Notes: generated by a model from the letters alone, not told the origin. Shown: positions 1 through 9,616, counted from the stretch's first letter. The stretch: 64,000 nt of DNA from Bacillota bacterium (GCA_023460235.1 JAEWRE010000030.1:1-64000); one strand, 5' to 3'. Numbers and translations: made by a program.

Positions 1-2
1 AT

Positions 3-2528
3 ATACAAGTAACACCAGAGACAACAGTAGGAACAAGTGTAAAAATAACAATAGATTATGGTGATAGTGTAACAAAACAATACAAAATTGGTGAGTCAAA
101 TACAACATGGACAAATTACACAGGAGAGATAACATTAACATCAAGCACGGTACTAGCAAACAACTGGAAGAATAGTGACGGAACAGTAACAATATATGCA
201 AAAGGAAAAGATAGTGTAGGAAATGAGAAAAACGAGACTAAGAAGATATTAAACTTAGATTTAGATGCACCGAAAGCACCTATAATAACATCAAATGCAG
301 GCTATCCAATACTTACAGCGTATGGAGTAACACTAGATTCAACAACAAGCATAACATATGATACAAGAAATGATATAGATAATTATTATAGCATAGATAA
401 TGGAACTACATGGTTAAAATATACAGGAAGTTTTAATTATCCAGTAGGAAATATAGTAGCAAAAAGTGTTAAGAAGGATACCGGGCTAGAAGCAACTGTA
501 AGTAAAACTATAACAATGCCTACTGATGCTATTGGACCATATGCATACGATAATAACGATAGTACTTACTTCAAAAGCAACAATTCAAATTGGGCATCAT
601 ACTATATCAACGTTGATCCAAACATTTGGGGACAAAAAGTAAGAATATATATGAAGGAAGTATCAGGTTCGTTATATACAGGATACTATTACTTTATGGA
701 TTCTAATAATAATATAATTAGTCAGACAAATCAATTATTGCATTCTTATGATAATGTTATTCAAATTCCTGTAAATACAGCTAGAATTAAATTTACAATT
801 GAATATAATTTTGCAATCTTTGAAATATTACCATCAAATGAACCAATATTCAGTGTATCAAATGGATATATGTTGTTAACAGCGGATCCAACTAAGGCAA
901 TAAAAAGTCCATATCAAATGATAAATATATCATATTCTCCAACTAGTGCACAAAGGCTATATAAAATAGGAACAACAGGTGAATGGAAAAATTATGTAGA
1001 TAAAGCCATATGGTTAAACCAAGGTGAGACAATTTATGCAAAAGGAATAGATAAATATGGAAATGAAACAAGGATTACTCAGACTTATACTGCAAATGTA
1101 ACAGATGCAGTAGGTGCGTTGGCATATGATGGAAATAATAATACATATTTTAAAAGCAGTAGCTCGAATTGGGCATCTTATTATGTTAATGTTGATACTA
1201 GTATGCAAAATCAAAGTGTAAGAATATACATGAAAGGCATATCAGGTTCATTATATACAGGTTACTATTATTTTATGGATTCAAATAATAATGTAATTAG
1301 TGGTACAAGTCAGATATGGAATAGTTATGATAACATTGTTAAAATTCCTGAAAATACATCAAGAATAAAATTTACAATCGAATCAAACTTTGCTATTTTT
1401 GAGCTACAACCAGTGGATGATCCAACATTTAGTGTAACAAATCAGTATATGTTAATTTCTGCCGATAAAACAAAGGAGATTAAATCGCCATATCAGAATG
1501 TAAACATTTCTTATTCATCAACAAGTGTACAAAGACTATATAAAATAGGAACAACAGGAGAATGGAAAAATTATGAAAATAAACCAATTTCTTTGAATCA
1601 AGGCGAAACTATATATGCTAAAGGAATAAATTCGCAAGGAGCTGAAACAAGAATAATAGCAACATATACGGCTAATATATCAGATGCAATAACAAAAGAA
1701 GCTTGCGATGGTGATTTTAATACATATGCGGTTGCTACTGCGACATCATATCTTAAGGTTGATTCGAATTTGTGGGGAAATACTATTAGAATTAAAGCAT
1801 CATATGTTTCTGGTATAGGGATGATAACTTTTTTAAATGAAAATAAAACAGAAATATCAAGAATAGAAAATATAGTTGGGGATAAAATATATACTGTACC
1901 AAATGGAACTGTTTGGATAAGTTATTTTGGATATGGAAATAATAGATTATATGAAGTCACATTTACAGATGAACCAGTAATTAAAGCAACTAATGGATAT
2001 ATGTATCTTTCATCGGATGAATCAAAAGCAATAAGAGCACCATATCAGAATATAAGTATTACATATAGTTCATCAAGCATTCAAAAATTATATAGAATCG
2101 GTACAACTGGAAATTGGTTAAATTATAATAATAATCTAATACAACTAAGTCAAGGTGAAACTATATACGCTAAAGGAATAAATTCACAAGGAGTTGAAAC
2201 AAGAATAATATCAAGTTATACTGCAATAGTTCCCACAGATGCATTGACAAAAGAAGCATATGATGGAGATTTCAATACATATGCAGTAGCTATGGTAACC
2301 TCATATATAAAAGTTGATCCTAATTTATGGGGCAAAACCGTTAGGATGAAAGCAACATATGGTTCTGGAACAGGAAGAATAACATTCCATACAGATAATA
2401 AAACAGAAATATCAAGAATAGAAAACATAGTTGGAGATAAGACTTATACTATACCAAGTGGAACTGTGTGGATAAGTTATTACGGTTGGGGAAATAATAG
2501 AATATATGAATTTCAGCCGGTTAATTAA
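3..2528 (+). CDS. large repeat-built surface protein, 5'-truncated by window edge
   Basis: The frame is open from the first bases, so the true start lies upstream; 841 codons are visible. The first ~170 residues hold Ig-like/chitobiase-C-like units with the pattern Y.I....W..Y.G and TIYAKGKDSVGNE. From 522 there are three full and one half tandem repeats of about 190 residues. Each pairs a discoidin-like half (AYDG..NTY, V.VD..LWG) with an Ig-like half (YKIGTTGEWKNY, GETIYAKGI). There is no sortase motif or membrane anchor at the end (YEFQPVN). I infer an exported carbohydrate-binding or adhesive protein; the signal peptide would lie outside the window. No exact family is recognised. Confidence 0.75.
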   Translation: MQVTPETTVGTSVKITIDYGDSVTKQYKIGESNTTWTNYTGEITLTSSTVLANNWKNSDGTVTIYAKGKDSVGNEKNETKKILNLDLDAPKAPIITSNAGYPILTAYGVTLDSTTSITYDTRNDIDNYYSIDNGTTWLKYTGSFNYPVGNIVAKSVKKDTGLEATVSKTITMPTDAIGPYAYDNNDSTYFKSNNSNWASYYINVDPNIWGQKVRIYMKEVSGSLYTGYYYFMDSNNNIISQTNQLLHSYDNVIQIPVNTARIKFTIEYNFAIFEILPSNEPIFSVSNGYMLLTADPTKAIKSPYQMINISYSPTSAQRLYKIGTTGEWKNYVDKAIWLNQGETIYAKGIDKYGNETRITQTYTANVTDAVGALAYDGNNNTYFKSSSSNWASYYVNVDTSMQNQSVRIYMKGISGSLYTGYYYFMDSNNNVISGTSQIWNSYDNIVKIPENTSRIKFTIESNFAIFELQPVDDPTFSVTNQYMLISADKTKEIKSPYQNVNISYSSTSVQRLYKIGTTGEWKNYENKPISLNQGETIYAKGINSQGAETRIIATYTANISDAITKEACDGDFNTYAVATATSYLKVDSNLWGNTIRIKASYVSGIGMITFLNENKTEISRIENIVGDKIYTVPNGTVWISYFGYGNNRLYEVTFTDEPVIKATNGYMYLSSDESKAIRAPYQNISITYSSSSIQKLYRIGTTGNWLNYNNNLIQLSQGETIYAKGINSQGVETRIISSYTAIVPTDALTKEAYDGDFNTYAVAMVTSYIKVDPNLWGKTVRMKATYGSGTGRITFHTDNKTEISRIENIVGDKTYTIPSGTVWISYYGWGNNRIYEFQPVN
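522..2525 (+). repeat. 3.5 tandem protein-coding repeats of ~580 bp
   Basis: Units run 522-1100, 1101-1679, 1680-2234 and 2235-2525 (half unit). Each begins with (T/S)DA at its amino end. Units 1 and 2 share a version with SGSLYTGYYYFMDSNNN; units 3 and 4 share another with KTEISRIENIVGDK. The Ig-like half is almost constant across units 1-3 (IGTTG.W.NY, GETIYAKGI). The pattern suggests duplication in two steps, and possible length variation by recombination. Confidence 0.85.
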
Positions 2529-2876
2529 ATAAAGCAACAATACTAAGTGTTAGAAAAAATAATACAAGATTTGTGAATTAAAGTATATAGATTTTTTTCA
2601 TCTTTTAGAACAATTTAGCAAAGTACATATTTATGATATAAAACCAGTTATATAAAATATATAAAATTTTCAATTTTGGTATATAAATTATTAATTTATT
2701 TTATTAAAAGTTTATCTATTAAAGAGAAGGTAACTATGTTATCTTCTTTTTGCATATTTTTCTTGCTTGTACATATAATTAACTGTAATCAAAACTCTTG
2801 ATTTTTTTATATATTTAGTATAGAATATTCACATATAATATGTAGAGTATATTTACATATAAGAAAGGATTAATAT
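2529..2876. other. intergenic region, 348 bp
   Basis: No credible coding frame. It contains a hairpin with a T run at 2721-2755 (listed separately) that should end transcription of the surface protein gene. The rest is AT-rich. The ribosome site AGAAAGGA lies just before the ATG at 2877. No clear promoter can be chosen among the many AT stretches. Confidence 0.6.
2721..2755 (+). terminator. intrinsic terminator
   Basis: Stem AGAAGGTAAC pairs with GTTATCTTCT around a short loop and is followed by TTTTT. It lies 3' of the repeat surface protein gene. Confidence 0.65.
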
Positions 2877-4088
2877 ATGAATATTTTAAAATCGAGAAAA
2901 AAAATAAACTTAAAGATAATAGTTGTAGCATTTATGTTATTATTTGTTTCATTATCAACAAATACATTTGCATCAACTAATGAAGAAACAAAAACTATAT
3001 TTGATTTTGAATCAACAAATGGAGTATATAAATTTAGTGAAAACAATGATATATATCTACCATTTATACGTTATGCAACAGATAGAATTGTGGTTGATAA
3101 ACCAATATCTAAGTTAGGTGGATTATTTTCCTCAAAATCAATTGAAGTTAACGAAAAAATGAATGGACTTAAATTATTATTTGCAACAGATAGTGTTAGA
3201 GTAAATTCTGAAATGGAATATCCTATTATACTATCAGGTGGAAATGTGGTTATTGATTCTAATATATCTAAATCAGCAATAATAATAGCAAGTGATAGTA
3301 TAACAATAACAGATAAAGCTAATATATCAGATGATATTATACTTATGGCAAAAACAATAGAAATAGAAGGTAATGTTCAAGGAAGTGTTCTTGGAGCTGC
3401 TGATACAATTAATGTTAAAGGAAATATATCAAATGATTTAAGAGTAGATGCTACAAATGTTAATATCTCAGGAGATAAAAATGTACTTGGAAATATATAT
3501 GTAAGAACAACTAATACAAATCTAGAAGGAATTAAGGATACATATAAGAGTGCAACTATAGAAGTATATAACAATAAAGCTCAAACTATGTTTACCGCTA
3601 AAATGATTACAAAAATTATTACAAGTTGTTTATTACTTTCACTAGTATTTATCTTAATTGAGAAATTATCTAAACAAAAATTCTCATCTGCAATATTAAA
3701 GAAGACATCTGAAAGACCTCTATTTGTTATTATATCTGGTACTTTATTTTTAGTTGCAATGCCAATAGTATTAATAGCATTAATTGTTGGATGTATGTTT
3801 AGCTTAAGTGCTATAGCATTTCCAATACTTGTAGCATATATAGCATTTGCAATAATAGTATTTAGCTTGTCAACATTTATTGTAGGAGTATATTTATATT
3901 CATATGTTAAAGCAAAATATATGAAAAATAATAATATATGGATGGATATTGTAGGAACTTTCACTATATTTATTTTGTTAAAAGTATTAGCTAGTATAGA
4001 ACTTATATCAGCATATGTTATAATTTCTTTATTAATATTTTCAGTAGGAATAAGTTTAAGCGTTTTATTTAAGAAACAAAAGAATTAG
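2877..4088 (+). CDS. bactofilin-like (polymer-forming) membrane protein
   Basis: 403 residues. The N-terminus is a signal peptide or signal anchor (KKINLKIIVVAFMLLFVSLS, then TFAS). Residues ~60-225 are a run of short beta-strand repeats typical of bactofilin/polymer-forming beta-helices (IEVNEKMNG, VVIDSNIS, IEIEGNVQGSV, INVKGNISNDLRV). Four hydrophobic helices follow from ~245 to the end. The architecture suggests an exported beta-helix tethered by a polytopic C-terminal domain, perhaps scaffolding the envelope. It starts 8 nt after AGAAAGGA. It is followed at ~50 bp by a calcium-type ATPase, possibly co-transcribed. Bactofilin membership is by repeat appearance only. Confidence 0.65.
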   Translation: MNILKSRKKINLKIIVVAFMLLFVSLSTNTFASTNEETKTIFDFESTNGVYKFSENNDIYLPFIRYATDRIVVDKPISKLGGLFSSKSIEVNEKMNGLKLLFATDSVRVNSEMEYPIILSGGNVVIDSNISKSAIIIASDSITITDKANISDDIILMAKTIEIEGNVQGSVLGAADTINVKGNISNDLRVDATNVNISGDKNVLGNIYVRTTNTNLEGIKDTYKSATIEVYNNKAQTMFTAKMITKIITSCLLLSLVFILIEKLSKQKFSSAILKKTSERPLFVIISGTLFLVAMPIVLIALIVGCMFSLSAIAFPILVAYIAFAIIVFSLSTFIVGVYLYSYVKAKYMKNNNIWMDIVGTFTIFILLKVLASIELISAYVIISLLIFSVGISLSVLFKKQKN

Positions 4089-4139
4089 TTTTAATTAAAA
4101 ACTATAGCTATATTATGTATGAAGGGTGGATCAGTATAT

Positions 4140-6845
4140 ATGGATCAGAAATACTATAATATGGAAACAAATGAAGTTATTTTTAAATTAAAGACAAATT
4201 CAAGTGGTTTAAATAGTAAAGAAGTAAAAAATAGATTAAGTAAATATGGTTTAAATAAATTAAAAGAGACAAATAAAAAAGGAATAATTTCTAAATTTAT
4301 AGATCAATTTAAAAATATAATGTTAATTATATTAATTATATCAGCAATACTATCAGCTATTGTATCTGTAAAGACTGGAGAGCCATTTACAGATACAATA
4401 ATTATTCTATTTGTTGTTATTCTTAATGCACTGCTTGGGGTAATACAAGAAAGTAAAGCTGAAAAGGCAATAGATGCTTTGAAAAACATGTCGCTTCCAT
4501 ATATAAAAGTAAAAAGAGATGGAAGTGTCCAAAATGTAAAAACTGAAGAAATAGTAATAGGAGATATTGCTTTAATTGAGGCTGGTGATTACATACCAGC
4601 AGATATGAGAATAATATCAAATCATAGTCTAAGAGTTGAAGAAGCAGCACTTACCGGGGAATCCGCATCTGTAGACAAAAATGATAAGGTTATAAGTAAT
4701 GTAAAAGATGTACCTCTTGGGGATAGATTAAATATGCTATATTCTGGTAGCAGTGTTGTTTATGGTAGAGGAGAAGCGGTAGTTGTTGCAATTGGAATGG
4801 ATACAGAACTTGGAAAAATTGCAAAAGCAATTTCACATCAAGATTCGGAATCCACACCACTTCAAAGAAAAATGGATGAACTAAGTAAGGTACTTAGCAT
4901 AATAGTTGTAGTTGTTGCAATAATTATGTTTGTTGTAGGATACCTAAAAGGAAATGCAATTATAGATGTATTTATGCTTGCAGTCTCACTTGCAGTTGCC
5001 GCAATACCTGAAGGATTATCTGCTGTTATAACTATAACGCTTGCAATTGGAGTTCAAAAAATGGCTAAAGAAAAAGCTATTGTAAGGAAGCTTTCAAGTG
5101 TTGAAGCTTTAGGAGCAACTGAAATTATATGCTCGGATAAAACAGGTACTCTAACTCAAAATAAAATGGCATTAAGACAAATATATTTTGATAGTGTTTT
5201 AATAGATGTAACAAACATTAAAACCTCAAAAGATTTAAAAAGTAAAAATATATTTAATGAATCAGATTTGGAAATGTTAGTAAATAGTTCTGTTCTTTGC
5301 AATGATACAAAAACTGGAGAAGAAAAAGGAAGAAAAATTAAACTTGGTGATCCAACTGAAATAGCACTTGTTGAGTTTGGAGAAAAACTTGGAATTAATA
5401 AAGAAAAATTAGATAATATATATAACAGGGTTGATGAAATACCTTTTGATTCTAATAGAAAAATGATGTCTACAATAAATAAAGTAAATAGTAAATATTT
5501 ATTTTTTACTAAAGGTGCAGTAGAATCAGTTTTAAATAGATGTGATAGAATATTAATTAACGGAAAAACACAAAATTTAGATACAATATTTAAAAATAGA
5601 ATATTAGATAATAATGTATCAATGGCAAGGTCTGCATTAAGAGTACTTGCTTGTGCATACAAAGAAATTGATATATCAAGTAGTCAAGATAAACAGGAAA
5701 ATAATCTTGTATTTATAGGATTAGTTGGGATGATTGATCCTCCAAGAAAAGAAGCAAAATCGGCCGTTGAGAAGTGCTTTAATGCTGGAATGATACCCGT
5801 TATGATAACAGGTGATAATAAAGATACAGCAGTTGCGATTGCAAAAGAATTAGGTATATTAAAAAGAGATTCTGAAGCAATAACGGGTCAAGAATTAGAT
5901 AAAATGTCTGATGAGGAACTTATTGAAAAGGTTAACTATATAAAAGTATATGCAAGAGTTTCTCCAGAAAATAAAATCAGAATAGTTAAGGCTTGGAAAA
6001 GAAATGGAAAGACAGTTGCAATGACTGGTGATGGAGTAAATGATGCACCAGCATTAAAGGGAGCAGATATTGGAATTGGAATGGGAATAACAGGAACTGA
6101 AGTTTCCAAGAGTGTCGCAAGCATGATACTTGCAGATGATAACTTTGCAACAATTGTTGTGGCTATAAAGGAAGGCAGAAGGATATACAACAATATTCAA
6201 AATGTCATTGTGTATTTATTAGCTTCAAACTTAGCTGAGGTACTATTAATATTTTTTGCAACATTATTTAATAGGACAATATTATTACCAATTCAACTTT
6301 TATGGATAAATTTAGTTACAGATACAATACCTGCAATTGCTCTTGGCTTTGAAAAAGAAGAAAAAGACATAATGAAACAGAGGCCAAGAAATGCAAATGA
6401 AAAATTCTTTACACCTTTTTTAACATTAAGAATATTAATACCAGCAGTTATAAAGACATGTGTAATGTTTGCAATATATTTCTTTGTGGAAATTAGCTAT
6501 GGTGATCAAATGGCTGGGGCAGCAGTATTTATATCATTATCAATAATTGAAATTTTATTTTCTTTTGTATGTAGATCCGACAGAAAAACTGCAACACAAA
6601 TTGGCATTTTTTCAAATATTCCTATGATACTTTGTCTTGTTGGAACATTAATACTACAATATATTGTTGTAACAAATCCAACATTTGCAGAATGGCTAAA
6701 AATACCTAATATGCCAAGTCATATATATGTAATGATAATAATTGCAAGTGTGGATTGTATAATAATATTTGAATTTATTAAAGTTATTTTAGCTAAAAAA
6801 TTCTTAAAAAATGATAAAATAAGAAACAGGAGTAGGTTCAATTAA
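4140..6845 (+). CDS. calcium-transporting P-type ATPase (P2A)
   Basis: 901 residues from the ATG at 4140, which has GGGTGG upstream; an in-frame ATG at 4119 has no ribosome site. The order is typical of the family: N-terminal cation ATPase domain, actuator loop with LTGES, AAIPEGL in M4 (calcium site), phosphorylation motif DKTGT with Asp about residue 333, nucleotide domain, hinge TGDGVNDAPAL, M6 NLVTD, then the C-terminal cation ATPase domain. The PEGL and NLVTD pairs favour Ca2+ export (PacL/YloB/PMR1-like) over heavy metals or K+. The protein acts in the plasma membrane. A terminator follows immediately. Confidence 0.93.
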   Translation: MDQKYYNMETNEVIFKLKTNSSGLNSKEVKNRLSKYGLNKLKETNKKGIISKFIDQFKNIMLIILIISAILSAIVSVKTGEPFTDTIIILFVVILNALLGVIQESKAEKAIDALKNMSLPYIKVKRDGSVQNVKTEEIVIGDIALIEAGDYIPADMRIISNHSLRVEEAALTGESASVDKNDKVISNVKDVPLGDRLNMLYSGSSVVYGRGEAVVVAIGMDTELGKIAKAISHQDSESTPLQRKMDELSKVLSIIVVVVAIIMFVVGYLKGNAIIDVFMLAVSLAVAAIPEGLSAVITITLAIGVQKMAKEKAIVRKLSSVEALGATEIICSDKTGTLTQNKMALRQIYFDSVLIDVTNIKTSKDLKSKNIFNESDLEMLVNSSVLCNDTKTGEEKGRKIKLGDPTEIALVEFGEKLGINKEKLDNIYNRVDEIPFDSNRKMMSTINKVNSKYLFFTKGAVESVLNRCDRILINGKTQNLDTIFKNRILDNNVSMARSALRVLACAYKEIDISSSQDKQENNLVFIGLVGMIDPPRKEAKSAVEKCFNAGMIPVMITGDNKDTAVAIAKELGILKRDSEAITGQELDKMSDEELIEKVNYIKVYARVSPENKIRIVKAWKRNGKTVAMTGDGVNDAPALKGADIGIGMGITGTEVSKSVASMILADDNFATIVVAIKEGRRIYNNIQNVIVYLLASNLAEVLLIFFATLFNRTILLPIQLLWINLVTDTIPAIALGFEKEEKDIMKQRPRNANEKFFTPFLTLRILIPAVIKTCVMFAIYFFVEISYGDQMAGAAVFISLSIIEILFSFVCRSDRKTATQIGIFSNIPMILCLVGTLILQYIVVTNPTFAEWLKIPNMPSHIYVMIIIASVDCIIIFEFIKVILAKKFLKNDKIRNRSRFN

Positions 6846-6849
6846 ACAA

Positions 6850-6884
6850 AATAACCATATAGTATAATATATGGTTATTTTTTT
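6850..6884 (+). terminator. intrinsic terminator of the P-type ATPase gene
   Basis: AATAACCATAT and ATATGGTTATT form a near-perfect stem followed by seven T. Confidence 0.85.
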
Positions 6885-6927
6885 ACTTATCTAGGCTAAA
6901 AATAGAGGATAAGCAGATAAATATTAA

Positions 6928-7935
6928 TTAAACAATGTACTTAATTTCATAATTTTTAAACGTACTTTTTATTAAAGCTTCTAAATACTCCCTTGCCTCT
7001 ACTTTAATTTTATCTTTGTAATGATATTTTCCTATTCCTCTTGAGGTCATTGTTTCTTGTGAATATAAATTTATTGCTTTTGGAAATGCATCTTCATTTA
7101 TTTTTCTATGTATATAACTATATGTCATAAATATTATTTCAAATACTATATGTTCTTTAGATTTTTCAGACAATTTATTTTCAATCTCTTGAATTAAATC
7201 AGAATAATCTTTTTTGAAATTATCTGTTATAATTATGGGGGCAATTAATATATGAACAGGATACCCATGTTCTGCTAATTTATTTATTGCTTCAAGTCTA
7301 TCATTTAAATTACTAGTACCAAATTCTACTTTAGTTATTATTCTTTGAGGATTTAAACTCATTCTTGGTAAAATTCGACCGTTATGATCTAAATTTAAAA
7401 GAGGTTCTATATAATCAAATTTTGTTGGAAAAGTTAATGTTCCTTTTGAAGTTGAACTTAAGAATTTGTTTAAATTAGAAGCTAAATTCTCTGTAACAAT
7501 ATTTTCAAGTAGTAAATCGCTATTACTACCAATTTCAAATGTTAATTCTTTTTCAGAAGAATTAGATGTTTTTATTAATTTATTTAATATTTCTTCTGTA
7601 TTTGCAAATACTCTTAAATATGAGCACTTGTTGTAATTGCATACTAGATAGCAGTACATACACATTGCATAGCAACCAGAGGAAGTAAAGGGTACCAGAT
7701 AATCAGATATTTTATGATTTTCAACATACTTATTTGTCTTTCTTATACCTATAATTAAATAACTCTTCAATTTTTTGAAATCTTTATTTTCATATTTTCT
7801 TAATTCTTCAATGTTGTTATGAGAATCTATTTCAATTTTAGGAATAGCAATATATTTATTAAATAAAAATTTGCATAGAGGAGTGTCTTTTGCGTTTTTT
7901 TCATAATATATTCTTGTAAAATGTGGAATTTTCAA
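6928..7935 (-). CDS. spore photoproduct lyase-like radical SAM protein
   Basis: 335 residues, TTG start with GGTGAT five bases upstream. The radical SAM cluster motif C88-x3-C92-x2-C95 is in the SPL context (GCYAMCMYCYL). Further SPL-like blocks are TKFDYIEPLL..DHNG, GTS..DRLEAINKLAEHGYP, IAPII and GIGKY..Y. SPL repairs 5-thyminyl-5,6-dihydrothymine in germinating spores. The position matching the Bacillus hydrogen-donor cysteine (C141 in the F-E-A-x-C-T-S-D block) is Ser137 here (FEIGSNSDLL). This may be a divergent SPL using another donor, or a paralogue with another role. The family call is firm; the exact activity is not. Confidence 0.8.
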   Translation of the reverse strand: MKIPHFTRIYYEKNAKDTPLCKFLFNKYIAIPKIEIDSHNNIEELRKYENKDFKKLKSYLIIGIRKTNKYVENHKISDYLVPFTSSGCYAMCMYCYLVCNYNKCSYLRVFANTEEILNKLIKTSNSSEKELTFEIGSNSDLLLENIVTENLASNLNKFLSSTSKGTLTFPTKFDYIEPLLNLDHNGRILPRMSLNPQRIITKVEFGTSNLNDRLEAINKLAEHGYPVHILIAPIIITDNFKKDYSDLIQEIENKLSEKSKEHIVFEIIFMTYSYIHRKINEDAFPKAINLYSQETMTSRGIGKYHYKDKIKVEAREYLEALIKSTFKNYEIKYIV

Positions 7936-8074
7936 ATTTAATCACCAATAATAGTATGTGCATATTTTATTACTAGATAAATAAAATAAAATCATATAAT
8001 TATTATTGAATATTTTTAAAAAATATGTTAAAGTATACTAGTATCGAAAGTATTATGTATTAGGAGGGAAATAT

Positions 8075-8659
8075 ATGAACAAAAAATTATTAATAGCTAT
8101 AATAATTATATTAGTTGTAATCTTATTTTTGATTTTTAATCCGTTTAAAAAGAAAAATAACACAGGAAATACTGAATTTCAAGTTTCATCACTTACTGAT
8201 CTATTTCCAAGTAAAACAACAACATATAAATATGAGGAAAATGGTCAAAAATATGATGTTAAAGTTACTGACGTTTCAAAAGCTGATGATTCAACTGTGG
8301 TAACAACTGAAAGAAAAGTTAAAAATGATGGAAATGAAACTACAATTAGAATGAAATATGAAATTACATCTGAAAAGGTAGTTGAATCAGGCGAATATTT
8401 AGAATCAGGAAGTGTAGTTTCAATAATTTATCCAACAGAAATAATTGTTGGTGGAATTGCAGTAGGATCTGAATGGAAAAGTGTTGACGGACTTATAACT
8501 AATAAAATAACAAAGGTTGAGAATAATCAAGTAACGATTGAATCAACAAGAAAAGTAGATTCATATAATGAACAAACTAAAACTTCTGAAAAGAAAGATT
8601 ATACTGAAGTTAGAGTGTTTGAAAAAAATAAAGGTTTAGTATCATTTAGTACTAAATAA
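8075..8659 (+). CDS. membrane-anchored extracytoplasmic protein of unknown function
   Basis: 194 residues; TAGGAGG precedes the ATG. One N-terminal hydrophobic helix (LLIAIIIILVVILFLIF) is followed by a basic stop (KKKNN) and a soluble domain rich in beta-strand and Thr/Glu. The topology fits a signal-anchored outside domain. No lipobox, no catalytic motif and no family recognised. The bidirectional terminator downstream makes it a single-gene unit. Confidence 0.7.
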   Translation: MNKKLLIAIIIILVVILFLIFNPFKKKNNTGNTEFQVSSLTDLFPSKTTTYKYEENGQKYDVKVTDVSKADDSTVVTTERKVKNDGNETTIRMKYEITSEKVVESGEYLESGSVVSIIYPTEIIVGGIAVGSEWKSVDGLITNKITKVENNQVTIESTRKVDSYNEQTKTSEKKDYTEVRVFEKNKGLVSFSTK

Positions 8660-8676
8660 TCTTTAAATATAAAATT

Positions 8677-8713
8677 AAAGTCTGGCACTTATATAATAGT
8701 GTCAGACTTTTGT
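8677..8713. terminator. bidirectional terminator
   Basis: AAAGTCTGGCACT pairs with AGTGTCAGACTTT. T-rich tracts flank both sides, between convergent genes ending at 8659 and 8718. Confidence 0.85.
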
Positions 8714-8717
8714 ATAT

Positions 8718-9077
8718 TTAAAAATTATCATCTGTATTTTCATCTTCATCTAAATTATTAAATTCTTCTAATGAAAGATGTTTGGCTGGAATATCAAGAA
8801 TATGATCGAATGCATCTCTCCTGATATAAAAGTATTTCCTGCCTGTATATGTTTTTATTTGTGCAAAGAAGTCTTTAAGTGGATTTTCTAAAGATGGATC
8901 AAAATATACTTGACCCATTAGAATATGATCACTTAAACTATTTGGATATGTTACTAAAGCAAATCTTGTTTTTCCATCCTCATATTCTGGAGTTTGTATC
9001 TCTAAAATAGGTTTCATAAATAATTTAGCATCAGAACTAATTATTCTTTTTTCTAAAGTTTTTTGAAAATCAAACAT
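8718..9077 (-). CDS. conserved-looking small cytoplasmic protein, unknown
   Basis: 119 residues with an excellent ribosome site (AGGAGGG, 5 bases before ATG). It is soluble, has a central IKTYTGRKYFYIRRDAF segment and ends in an acidic tail (NNLDEDENTDDNF). No signal, membrane helix or known motif. Not recognised. It is divergent from the ribosome hibernation factor gene, sharing the 9078-9253 spacer. Confidence 0.7.
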   Translation of the reverse strand: MFDFQKTLEKRIISSDAKLFMKPILEIQTPEYEDGKTRFALVTYPNSLSDHILMGQVYFDPSLENPLKDFFAQIKTYTGRKYFYIRRDAFDHILDIPAKHLSLEEFNNLDEDENTDDNF

Positions 9078-9204
9078 TATATCCCTCCTATTAATTATAA
9101 ATAAAAATTGCTACTTGAAATTGAAATCATTATACTATAGTTTCCATAAGAATTCAACATAAATGTTGAATATTGTGTAAATTTAATGAAAAATTGTTAT
9201 TTGC

Positions 9205-9233
9205 TTGAAAAAAGGAAAAAAATTGTATATAAT
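9205..9233 (+). promoter_or_regulatory. sigma-A type promoter for the hibernation factor gene
   Basis: TTGAAA (9205-9210), 17-base spacer, TATAAT (9228-9233). The predicted transcript would start only about 15 bases before the ATG, so the leader is barely longer than the ribosome site. Confidence 0.65.
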
Positions 9234-9253
9234 AATTATGAGAGGTGATTACT

Positions 9254-9607
9254 ATGAAATTAGATTTAACAGGAATTCATATTGAAGTAACAGAAGCAAT
9301 AAGAGAATTTACTGAAAAAAAAGTTGAAAAACTAAGCAAATTTTTTGAAGAAGAAACTATATGTCATGTAACTTTTACTGAAAAAAATAAAGGAAAACAA
9401 CATGTGGACTTAAGAATTGAATTTAAGTCACATACTTATATGGCTGAAGGAGAATTTGATGATATCTATTCTGGATTAGATGATTTAGTAGAAAAGATAG
9501 AAGGTCAAATAAGAAAAGAAAAAGCTATAAAAGAAAAACAAAGAAGAGAAGATGTATCTTTAGAATCAAATGAGGATATTGAATCAGTTCTTGAAGATGA
9601 AGAATAA
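9254..9607 (+). CDS. hpf: ribosome hibernation promoting factor, short form
   Basis: 117 residues from the ATG at 9254, placed 6 bases after GAGGTG; a GTG at 9245 overlaps that site and is less likely. It has the S30AE/HPF beta-alpha fold (LTGIHIEVTEAIREF, HVDLRIEF, YSGLDDLVEKIEGQIRKEK) that binds the 30S decoding region in stationary phase. Most Firmicutes have a ~180-residue long form whose C-terminal domain dimerises 70S ribosomes into 100S. Here the protein ends in an acidic tail (ESNEDIESVLEDEE) without that domain. A terminator follows. Confidence 0.88.
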   Translation: MKLDLTGIHIEVTEAIREFTEKKVEKLSKFFEEETICHVTFTEKNKGKQHVDLRIEFKSHTYMAEGEFDDIYSGLDDLVEKIEGQIRKEKAIKEKQRREDVSLESNEDIESVLEDEE

Positions 9608-9616
9608 TATAAAAAG

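Noticed and set aside
5156..5662. Minus-strand frame of 168 codons inside the P-type ATPase gene
   Set aside because: Antisense to conserved ATPase coding sequence with no start signals.
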